DNA of 64,000 nt. Source: Proteinivorax hydrogeniformans. GTDB lineage: Bacteria; Bacillota; Proteinivoracia; Proteinivoracales; Proteinivoracaceae. The stretch is taken from assembly GCF_040515995.1 (NCBI RefSeq), contig NZ_CP159485.1:620001-684000 (forward strand), read 5' to 3'. Below are positions 28,799 to 36,435 of this stretch, in pieces. The position numbers and the translations under genes were made by a program. How positions within the stretch are numbered: the first letter of the stretch is position 1; each line of letters starts with the position of its first letter. The notes beneath the pieces are model-generated. The model saw nothing but the letters and a program-made list of their open reading frames with translations, ran no database searches and had not been told where the DNA came from.

Positions 28799-30226
28799 TT
28801 ATGCACCACCTTTTAAGGGAAACTGTACAATTATTTTGGTACCTTTGTTTTCTTCGCTGACAAAAGTATAGCTTCCGCCAAGGGATTCCACTCTTTGTCT
28901 AACGTGGATTAACCCCATCCCTTCTTTGCCTTTTTGTTTTTGCTCCAAATTATCAATATTTATGCCAACGCCGTTATCTTCCACCGAAAGCTTAATAGCA
29001 TTGCTATTTAAATTTTCTAGCTTGATGTTCACCACATCTGTTTTGCTATGTTTTAGGACGTTGATTAAAAGCTCACCAACAATACTATAAATACAGGTTT
29101 TAATCTCCGGTGAAATTTTTGTAAATGGTTTAAGCTTATTGTCAATGTTTATAGTCAAATGACTTTTGAACTTTTCATAGAGCTGCTGCATTATTTCGCT
29201 AATAGTCAAAGGGGCAAGCTCCGCAGTTTTTAAGCCTTGAATATATAACCTAAGGTCGGTAATAGTATTGTTAAGCTGATCTATGGAGCTATCTAGCCTA
29301 TCTGCTAAACTATCATTTTTATCATCTAAATCTGCTTTGCAGCTTTGTATACGAAGGCTTACCGAATATATCCCTTGAATAATATCGTCATGTATATCCT
29401 TTTTTATTCTTTCTCTTTCCTGTAAAATTGCATTTTCGTTAATGGTCCTACCCATTAGCGAGATATTCTCTAATTGAAAGTTGCGCAAAATAATTATGGT
29501 GTTGATAGTGATAAGAATACTAAACAATGTTCTAAAAAGGGGAACAGGAATTCCCGTAACCTGAAAAAAAGATTGATAGTTTAGCCAAGTAGCGGGGAAA
29601 AAGTGCGCCGGAGGCACAAAAACACCTGCAAAAATCCCATAGCCAAGAAAGGAGATAGTTAAAAAAGTATAGATAAATACCATGTGGGAATTATTACTTT
29701 TTTGAATTTGCTTCTTATGGTAGTTAATAGCATAAGCTCCTATGATGCCGGCGGGAAAAGCGAAGAAATAACGGTTAATAGTTTCCGCCAAGCTATACCA
29801 GTAATGAAGGTTTTCCCCTACTATAATAACTCTATAAATAACAAAATAGCAAACCCATATTATAATACCAACTATAGACAGATGTATCAGTTTTTTAAAC
29901 AAATTCTTTTGTTTAAGCTCATATAAAAAAGATAAGCTAAAAGCTAGTAGAAAAGCGAATGAAATACCCACTAAATTTAAGGAAATTACATCCAAGATAA
30001 ATATCGTGGTAGGTGCAAAGTCTTCAAATCTTGCGGGAATATAAAAATGAGTCCATTCATTTAATCCGTGCAGGAAACCGAACATCGCCAGTAGCCACAG
30101 ATTTTTAGAGAATGTTTTATTTGAATACTCCTTAACTTGTAAAGTGATGGCAAAACCCATTATAATAAAAGACAAACCATAAATGAAATATATTTCACTA
30201 TAAAACTTTAAAAAGAAATCCTGCAT
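28799..30226 (-). CDS. NarX-type sensor histidine kinase with a multi-pass sensor
   Basis: 475 residues from the ATG at 30226, chosen because AAGGGAG lies 10 nt upstream; the frame remains open to 30319 without a ribosome site. The N-terminal half has six or seven membrane segments (YFIYGLSFIIMGFAI through LFSILITINTIIIL). Then the HisKA_3 phospho-histidine box ERIKKDIHDDIIQGIYSVSL and a HATPase_c domain (ELLINVLKHSK, VEDNGVGI, GMGLIHVRQRVESLGG) follow. There is no separate periplasmic domain, so the signal is probably sensed in or near the membrane. Confidence 0.92.
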   Translation of the reverse strand: MQDFFLKFYSEIYFIYGLSFIIMGFAITLQVKEYSNKTFSKNLWLLAMFGFLHGLNEWTHFYIPARFEDFAPTTIFILDVISLNLVGISFAFLLAFSLSFLYELKQKNLFKKLIHLSIVGIIIWVCYFVIYRVIIVGENLHYWYSLAETINRYFFAFPAGIIGAYAINYHKKQIQKSNNSHMVFIYTFLTISFLGYGIFAGVFVPPAHFFPATWLNYQSFFQVTGIPVPLFRTLFSILITINTIIILRNFQLENISLMGRTINENAILQERERIKKDIHDDIIQGIYSVSLRIQSCKADLDDKNDSLADRLDSSIDQLNNTITDLRLYIQGLKTAELAPLTISEIMQQLYEKFKSHLTINIDNKLKPFTKISPEIKTCIYSIVGELLINVLKHSKTDVVNIKLENLNSNAIKLSVEDNGVGINIDNLEQKQKGKEGMGLIHVRQRVESLGGSYTFVSEENKGTKIIVQFPLKGGA

Positions 30227-30473
30227 ATTATTAAATCTCCCTTTATTTAATTTATAAAATAAATTATATCTTATATCAACTGTTACATCAAAGCTTAGTA
30301 AAATTTGTAGGAGACTCACAGTAGCATGACACTGTCAAAATAAAGAGAGTTTTTGCAATTATAATCCAAAAATGATATATTTTAAGTAGTAGCAAGACCT
30401 TATACTTTTAGCGTGCCATAATAGACATTAACTAATTATCCCCTGTAATTATAATTTACAAAGGAGGAGTATT

Positions 30474-31025
30474 ATGTCAAGAAAAGAGCAACTAAAACTT
30501 GTTAAAAAGCATGTGAAAAACAAAAATCTCGTTAAGCATATGATCGCAACAGAAAATGTGCTAGAAGATCTAGCAGTTTACTTAGAAGAAGATAAAAAAA
30601 AGTGGGCAACCGCCGGACTACTACACGACATTGATTATGACAACACAGCTGAAGATCCTAAAAATCATAGTCTTTTAGGAGCAGAAATTCTGGAAAAAGC
30701 AGGGTTTGAAGATGATATCGTCTATGCCGTAAAAGTACATAACCCAGCCCATGGATTTGAAAGAAAAAGCAAACTTGATAAAGCTCTTTATTGCGCAGAT
30801 CCAGTTACAGGTTTAATTGTTGCTTCAGCTTTAATTCACCCTGACAAGAAACTAAACTCTATAGACACTCCGTTTGTTCTAAAAAGGTTTAATGAAAAGC
30901 AATTTGCAAGGGGAGCAAACAGAGACCAGATATCAGCTTGCTCAGAGCTGGGTTTATCTCTGGATAAATTTGTCTCTTTAGCCCTTGAGGCAATGCAAAA
31001 AAACCACAAGGAACTTGGATTATAA
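30474..31025 (+). CDS. HD-domain protein
   Basis: 183 residues. Metal-binding HD signature: HMIATENVLEDLA, then GLLHDIDYD, NHSLLGAEIL, AVKVHNPAH and YCADPVTGL, in the order seen in HDIG-type phosphohydrolases. Small stand-alone members act on nucleotides or remain uncharacterised, so no substrate is claimed. An ideal AAAGGAGGAG precedes the ATG. Single gene, convergent with the peptidase-like gene. Confidence 0.85.
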   Translation: MSRKEQLKLVKKHVKNKNLVKHMIATENVLEDLAVYLEEDKKKWATAGLLHDIDYDNTAEDPKNHSLLGAEILEKAGFEDDIVYAVKVHNPAHGFERKSKLDKALYCADPVTGLIVASALIHPDKKLNSIDTPFVLKRFNEKQFARGANRDQISACSELGLSLDKFVSLALEAMQKNHKELGL

Positions 31026-31027
31026 TA

Positions 31028-31064
31028 AAATACTTCTAGGCCTAAAACCTAGAAGTATTTTTGT
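31028..31064. terminator. Bidirectional terminator
   Basis: AAATACTTCTAGG / CCTAGAAGTATTT followed by TTGTT. It lies between two convergent genes and overlaps the end of the minus-strand one. Confidence 0.75.
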
Positions 31065-32301
31065 TAGGTAGAATTTTAGCTGTTAATTTTTTTAACCTGT
31101 TAACATTCCACGAGGACCCTTGAAAAAATGGTTTTGCAATACTCTCCATATTAACGTTTCTTTTGTTTATCAAATCTCTTAAAAATTCTTCAACACTTTT
31201 TCCCGACCTGTTGATAGCAAGTTGGATATAATAGCTTCCAAGCTTCGTTTTTTCATCAGTAGTTAGTTGATCATAATGTTTGTTGGCCCAAGCAGGTTCC
31301 TTGAAAATATTATTCTCATTATATTTCCAATTAAAGCTATGTAAAGCTGCAAAATCACAGATAGATTCTACAAACCATTTTTGGCTAGGGGGTACCTGTA
31401 TACTTTTAAACCAAACTTTTACTATCTTAGGTGCCAAACTTTTAAACAGAATCTCTTCCCTTTCTTTAGGTGTACCTCCCTTTTCTTTAATTTCATCTAT
31501 CAGCCATGTAGGAAGAACTGTATTTACACCATCACTAAAGGGGGTGAAGTTACCATCAGATAAAATGATATTTATCTTTTTATCTAGAGGGTATGGTAAG
31601 TAGCTATCCCACTTTTCTAAAAGACTTTTTGTAATGGCATTGATTTTCCTAGCTTGATTTAAATATTTCCTGGGGTATAATATAGTAATATTATAATTTC
31701 TATAATTATCCAAACTCTTAAGCGAGTTATTTCCAATTACAGATAATCCATAACAGCTTTTACTTTCAAAGTGAACAACCTGCTTATCTGCTTTAAACCC
31801 GTCTTTTGTGATGCTGCCACCGCACATTAATTTTAAACCCTTTTTAGAAGCTAGACTTACTTTACTTGGGTGATTATTATCTGTTGGTTTTTGGGGAAAA
31901 ACATAACCGTTAGCATTTACAAAAAATCCATCTTTTTTAATGGAAACCCAAGGATTTGGGGTAGAATAATACTTGAAGGTTAGTTTTATCTTGTCTAATA
32001 GCTTTGGGTTTACAGGTAATTTAACGGATATCACTTTGACTTCATTATTATAGAAAAAAGCGTTATGTTCCTTAAATTTTAGAGGATATCCTAAATAAGA
32101 GACTTCAACAACATCAAACTCCTTATTCAGTAACACCGAGACCTTCCTGAGCCCATTAGATAAAATTAAAGTGGATTTAAACTCAACGATATTCTCTTTT
32201 AAATTTGGGTAAATTTCAGATGATAAACTTTTAATGTCGTACGGGAATTTCTCCTTGAATTTGTTAAATAACAACTGACTTGCTTCATTTTTAATAAACA
32301 T
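31042..32301 (-). CDS. Gluzincin (M1-like) fold protein, active site not visible
   Basis: 419 residues, no signal peptide. It reads like the shape of an M1 aminopeptidase-type protein: a beta-rich N-terminal half, then KINIILSDG...LPTWLIDEI, and WFKSIQVPPSQKWFVESICDFAALHSF, which resembles the WF...W..EG.A.Y stretch after the HEXXH zinc site. The HEXXH itself is replaced (KSLAPKIVKVWF). It may be a degenerate, non-catalytic relative. This is a weak-similarity call; otherwise hypothetical. Confidence 0.5.
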   Translation of the reverse strand: MFIKNEASQLLFNKFKEKFPYDIKSLSSEIYPNLKENIVEFKSTLILSNGLRKVSVLLNKEFDVVEVSYLGYPLKFKEHNAFFYNNEVKVISVKLPVNPKLLDKIKLTFKYYSTPNPWVSIKKDGFFVNANGYVFPQKPTDNNHPSKVSLASKKGLKLMCGGSITKDGFKADKQVVHFESKSCYGLSVIGNNSLKSLDNYRNYNITILYPRKYLNQARKINAITKSLLEKWDSYLPYPLDKKINIILSDGNFTPFSDGVNTVLPTWLIDEIKEKGGTPKEREEILFKSLAPKIVKVWFKSIQVPPSQKWFVESICDFAALHSFNWKYNENNIFKEPAWANKHYDQLTTDEKTKLGSYYIQLAINRSGKSVEEFLRDLINKRNVNMESIAKPFFQGSSWNVNRLKKLTAKILPNKNTSRF

Positions 32302-32407
32302 AAAAACCCCCCTCCATAAATTATTCTCATTATTTTAACTATTCTCTACTATTATAGAAAATCCTTTCTAAAATATACACAATTAAGGACTAAAAGGAGT
32401 GAAAAAG

Positions 32408-34513
32408 ATGATTAAAGAAAAAATTTTAACCTATATGTCAAAAGAGGCTTACAGACCTCTCACCATTGATGAGTTGATAGAGAGTTTTCAGCTTGACGAA
32501 AAGGATATACCTTCTTTCAAAGAAATACTAAGTGATATGGAAAAACAAGGCGAAATCATCCAAACAAGGAGTAAACGCTACGGTGTGCCGGAGCGTATGA
32601 ACCTTGTGGTGGGGAGGCTCCAAGCACATTCTAAGGGGTTTGGTTTTATATTATCTACAGATCCGGAAAAAGAGGATGTTTTTGTCAGCCCTGAAGACAT
32701 GGGTGGAGCTTTACACAACGACAAAGTAGTAGCAAGACTGCATAAAGGGGGAGCAAGAAGAAGAGAGGGGGAAATAATCCGGATATTAGAACGGGCTAAT
32801 ACCACCGTTGTAGGAACCTTTGAAAAAAGCAATAACTTTGGATTTGTAACCCCAGATGAGAGTAGAATAAACTTAGATATATTTGTTCCCAAATCTGAAT
32901 TTAACAAAGCGCAAAATGAGGAAATAGTAGTTGTAGAGATAACTAGGTGGCCGGAAAAAAGGCGCAACCCAGAAGGTAGAATTATTCAAAAGTTAGGTAA
33001 TAAAAACTCACCTGGTACAGATATTCTAACGATAATGGCAAAGTATAAACTAGATCCGAAATTTCCTAACAAGGTAATGAAGGAAGTGGAGGACGTTCCA
33101 GAATATCTGCACGAAGATGAGCTTAAAGGCAGGAAAGACTTTAGGGATTGGCCGATAATAACCATCGATGGGGAAGACGCTAAAGATTTAGATGATGGAA
33201 TATGTGTTAAAAAACTAGATAACGGAAATTTTGAGCTAAGTGTACACATCGCTGATGTCTCTCACTATGTAAGGCAAGGGACAGCTCTAGATAAAGAAGC
33301 ATATGAGAGATCAACTAGCGTCTATCTTGTTGATAGAGTTATACCTATGCTTCCTGAGAAGCTTTCAAATGGGCTATGCAGCTTAAACCCAAGACAAGAT
33401 CGGTTAACTATGTCGATAGTAATGGAGATAGACGGTAACGGTAAGGTAGTAAAGCATGACATAGTTCAAGGAGTTATTAACTCAAAAGAACGAATGACAT
33501 ACTCAGACGTTAAAAAAATCTTAGTAGATAAAGATGAAGAACTAATTGCGAGGTATAAAGAGCTAGTACCACAGTTTAGGCAGGCAGAAGAGTTGGCTTT
33601 AATTTTAAACAAAAGAAGAAAAAACCGCGGCGCAATCGACTTTGAGTTCCCTGAAGCAAAAGTTGAGTTAGACGGCCAAGGCTTTCCAATAAAAATTGTT
33701 CATAGACAACGAACAATCGCAGAAAGGCTGATTGAAGAGTTTATGCTGGTGGCTAATGAAACGGTGGCAGAACATCTAGCTAGGCTAGAAATACCAGCTA
33801 TCTTTAGAATTCATGAACAACCAGCACCAGAAAAAATAACTGCGTTAAACGAGTTTATTCATAACTTTGGATACCATCTTAAGGGTTCCCCTGAAAAAGT
33901 TCACCCAAAAGTTTTAGCGGAACTATTAGAAAAAATCCAAGGTGAAGGAGAACAAAGAGTTATAAGTACTGTGACATTAAGATCTATGAGGCAGGCTAAA
34001 TATCACCAGGATAATAAGGGACACTTTGGACTGGCAGCTAAGTTTTACACTCACTTTACTTCACCTATCAGGCGTTACCCTGACTTGATGGTACACAGAA
34101 TTTTAAAATGGATTGTAACAGGAAAAATGAATGAAAAGAGAGTAAAGCATTTACAAAGGGCTATGCCTGATGTAGGTCTACACACCTCTACCCAGGAACG
34201 AAAAGCTGAAGAAGCAGAACGAGAGACTGTAGATTTAAAGAAAGTACAGTATATGGAAGGGCACATCGGAGATGAGTTTGAAGGAACCATAAGTGGTGTG
34301 ACAAATTTCGGCATGTTTGTGGAATTACCTAACACCGTCGAAGGTCTTGTTCATATCAGCAATATGACCGATGATTACTATCATTATCATGAAAAAACCT
34401 ACTCGTTAGTAGGAGAAAAGACTAGTAAAAGATACCGACTAGGTGACAAAGTTCGAGTTACAGTAGCAAAAATCGACAAAAATGAAAAAATTATCGATTT
34501 TCTACTAGTTTAA
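32408..34513 (+). CDS. rnr: Ribonuclease R
   Basis: A 3'-5' exoribonuclease that degrades structured RNA and assists trans-translation. Order: winged helix (1-65), cold-shock domains (VVGRLQAHSKGFGFI and VVGTFEKSNNFGFV), RNB catalytic domain with DGEDAKDLDDGI near 260, LCSLNPRQDRLTMS, RRKNRGAIDFE, FTSPIRRYPDLMVHR, and an S1 domain (FEGTISGVTNFGMFVEL) at the end. GTG at 32399 directly follows AAAGGAG, so the ATG at 32408 is the better start (701 residues). smpB and tmRNA follow. Confidence 0.96.
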   Translation: MIKEKILTYMSKEAYRPLTIDELIESFQLDEKDIPSFKEILSDMEKQGEIIQTRSKRYGVPERMNLVVGRLQAHSKGFGFILSTDPEKEDVFVSPEDMGGALHNDKVVARLHKGGARRREGEIIRILERANTTVVGTFEKSNNFGFVTPDESRINLDIFVPKSEFNKAQNEEIVVVEITRWPEKRRNPEGRIIQKLGNKNSPGTDILTIMAKYKLDPKFPNKVMKEVEDVPEYLHEDELKGRKDFRDWPIITIDGEDAKDLDDGICVKKLDNGNFELSVHIADVSHYVRQGTALDKEAYERSTSVYLVDRVIPMLPEKLSNGLCSLNPRQDRLTMSIVMEIDGNGKVVKHDIVQGVINSKERMTYSDVKKILVDKDEELIARYKELVPQFRQAEELALILNKRRKNRGAIDFEFPEAKVELDGQGFPIKIVHRQRTIAERLIEEFMLVANETVAEHLARLEIPAIFRIHEQPAPEKITALNEFIHNFGYHLKGSPEKVHPKVLAELLEKIQGEGEQRVISTVTLRSMRQAKYHQDNKGHFGLAAKFYTHFTSPIRRYPDLMVHRILKWIVTGKMNEKRVKHLQRAMPDVGLHTSTQERKAEEAERETVDLKKVQYMEGHIGDEFEGTISGVTNFGMFVELPNTVEGLVHISNMTDDYYHYHEKTYSLVGEKTSKRYRLGDKVRVTVAKIDKNEKIIDFLLV

Positions 34514-34516
34514 CAC

Positions 34517-34545
34517 TTGCAAAGGCAAAAAACCTATGATACTAT
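34517..34545 (+). promoter_or_regulatory. smpB promoter (candidate)
   Basis: TTGCAA at 34517-34522, 17 bp, then TACTAT at 34540-34545. A hairpin GACACACGG / CCGTGTGTC (34585-34609) lies in the leader, without a T-run. Confidence 0.5.
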
Positions 34546-34652
34546 AAAAGTACCCCAAAGTTATACCCATTAACCCTTTACCCGGACACACGGTTACCCG
34601 CCGTGTGTCTACCCCTTTATACGGGAATTTTAAAACTGGAGGGGATTTAAGA

Positions 34653-35105
34653 ATGAAAGCAATAGCTGTAAATAAAAAAGCACGACATGAATATTTTATA
34701 GAGGAAACCTTTGAAGCTGGCATTGAGCTTAAAGGAACGGAAGTTAAATCCATCCGTGGAGGTAAGATCAACCTTAAAGATTCCTTTGCGCGAGTAGAAA
34801 ATGGCGAAGTATTTGTCTATGGTATGCACATTAGCCCATATGAACAAGGAAACAGATTTAACCATGACCCAACTCGACAACGGAAGCTTTTGCTACGAAA
34901 AGAAGAAATTAAAAAACTAATCGGCGCCACTCAACAAAAGGGACTATCGCTTATTCCTACAAAGCTATACTTTGTAAGAGGTCTTGTAAAAATGGAGATA
35001 GCGCTAGCAAAAGGTAAAAAGTTGCATGATAAAAGGCAGGACATGGCTAAAAAAGATGCCCAGCGTCAGATTGAAAAAGCATTTAGAGAACGTCAAAAGG
35101 TCTAG
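34653..35105 (+). CDS. smpB: SsrA-binding protein SmpB
   Basis: Binds tmRNA and places it in stalled ribosomes. 150 residues with the OB-fold hallmarks [32 protein letters not shown], and the basic C-terminal tail [26 protein letters not shown], which enters the mRNA channel. A longer in-frame start exists at 34605, but GGAGGGG lies just before the ATG at 34653 and the family starts here. Confidence 0.97.
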   Translation: MKAIAVNKKARHEYFIEETFEAGIELKGTEVKSIRGGKINLKDSFARVENGEVFVYGMHISPYEQGNRFNHDPTRQRKLLLRKEEIKKLIGATQQKGLSLIPTKLYFVRGLVKMEIALAKGKKLHDKRQDMAKKDAQRQIEKAFRERQKV

Positions 35106-35155
35106 ACATAGACTTTGAGCATATAATATGTTATAATAAATGTTACACTAATCCC

Positions 35156-35514
35156 GGGGGCGTACTGGTTTCGACGGGAGTAGTTGCCAATGGGGTAGCG
35201 AGCCGAGGGCCAGGGCCTCGTAAAAAACTGGAACCTTTAAATTAAACGCTAACGATAATAATTTAGCATTTGCTGCGTAAATAACGCAGCCATCTCTTTT
35301 AGATCTTGTCTGTGGATCTAATATGAGGTGTCAAACTTAACAGACTACCCACTAAGGCTTGCTTCGCCCTTAGCGGGAAAACCTAGAAGCTAGTTTTTAC
35401 GGAATTTCTGTCTTTGGAAGTCCGTAAAGACGAACACCAAAGCAAAGACTGTGCTCGGAGAGACCACGCTGGTAGTACTTCCGGACGGGGGTTCAACTCC
35501 CCCCGCCTCCACCA
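35156..35514 (+). ncRNA. ssrA: tmRNA (SsrA)
   Basis: About 359 nt. The 5' end GGGGGCGTACTGGTTTCGAC pairs with the 3' end, which carries the T-arm GGGGGTTCAACTCCCCCC and CCTCCACCA. The reading frame for the tag starts at GCT (35248) and ends at TAA (35278-35280), giving ANDNNLAFAA. Pseudoknot-forming repeats follow (GCTGCG..CGCAGC at 35271-35291, and others). A TATAAT lies at 35132-35137. Confidence 0.96.
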
Positions 35515-35536
35515 AAATAACCAATATGAAAATACA

Positions 35537-35573
35537 TAACTCCTAAGCTGTTTTCAGCTTAGGAGTTTTTTTC
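35537..35573 (+). terminator. ssrA terminator
   Basis: ACTCCTAAGCTG / CAGCTTAGGAGT with a 4-nt loop and a run of T. Confidence 0.9.
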
Positions 35574-35660
35574 GTCTCCGCCAAGGGACAAAGGGACTGG
35601 AATACTTGTAATACGTTCTCCAGTGGGACAAAGTTCCTGTCCCTTCTGTCCCGAGATGAG

Positions 35661-35695
35661 TCATGTAAAAGTGATGCGTTAAGGCAAAAACCAAA
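35661..35695. repeat. Left copy of a 35-bp direct repeat flanking the CRISPR island
   Basis: Matches 53293-53327 at 32 of 35 positions (counted by eye). In the right copy this sequence is the end of an intact GNAT gene (codons for SCKSDA) plus trailing bases; here it stands without the gene. Confidence 0.7.
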
Positions 35696-35738
35696 GACCT
35701 CTTGTTTCTGCTTCTAGGAAGGGGGATATAAAGATGCT

Positions 35739-35974
35739 ATGGATACTATAGGAGGAATGAAGAAATGTAATGGATAAAAGCAATAATAGAAAAACACACA
35801 AAAGAGGATGGTACTGTAGATATGGTTAGAGCAACGAAAGAAATTTCCCTAGTATATAACTTGATAGGGAAGAGTCGCATCTTTGAATAGATAGCAACAA
35901 AACATGCAGCTATTTTAGATCCTATCATACTAATCATGTCAACACAGTCTAAAGTGATGTCCTGTGAAAAATAA
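35739..35974 (+). pseudogene. Decayed short gene
   Basis: A coding-like stretch from 35771 reads AIIEKHTKEDGTVDMVRATK, then EISLVYNLIGKSRIFE. It hits TAG at 35888-35890 and continues in the same frame as IATKHAAILDPIILIMSTQS to 35974. A probable start (ATG 35739) is in another frame, so a frameshift near 35769 is also needed. The family is not recognised. Confidence 0.4.
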
Positions 35975-36435
35975 AAAAATAAAAAAATATTTTTTTGTGA
36001 CATAATGTTGTCAAAAGTTTATATTATAATGTTCTCAGAATAAGGCAGGAAAAGATTTCCTTGTGTAGAATTACTTTAATTAACTTCTAATTTGTTCCAA
36101 AGAAAAAGGGGGTATAAAAAAAGAGGGTTCTCAGTTTTTTTGGACACAATTTCGTGATTGCGGCTTAGAATTACATGGATTTATCTCAGATAACCGCCCG
36201 TAAAACTCCCGCCTTAAAATAGATAAAAAAATCGACAACAGATGTTGATAACACAAGCGTTTAAAGTTTTAACTCCTTTAGGTTTAGTATCGTAACTTTA
36301 TCATTGCATTATTTTCTATGCGGCAACTATCCCGACACATAGGGGTTTGTTAAATTTGAATTACGTTTTCAAACTCCAGTAATTATCAAGCTTATATCTT
36401 ATCTATAAAAGTCATAAAAATAATGAGGTGATCTT

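Larger units (their letters stand above)
35576..36435. other. Long non-coding stretch left of the CRISPR island
   Basis: No intact gene in about 860 bp. It holds the palindrome GGGACAAAGTTCCTGTCCC (35625-35643), a 35-bp copy of the 3' end of the GNAT gene at 53 kb (35661-35695), a decayed ORF (35739-35974) and a possible promoter (GTGACA 35997-36002, 17 bp, TATATT 36020-36025). From 36030 to the cas3 start it is AT-rich leader with nothing recognisable. Confidence 0.6.

Noticed and set aside
35746-36003. Minus-strand 85-codon hydrophobic ORF
   Set aside because: It lies opposite the decayed ORF and in AT-rich DNA. No ribosome site.
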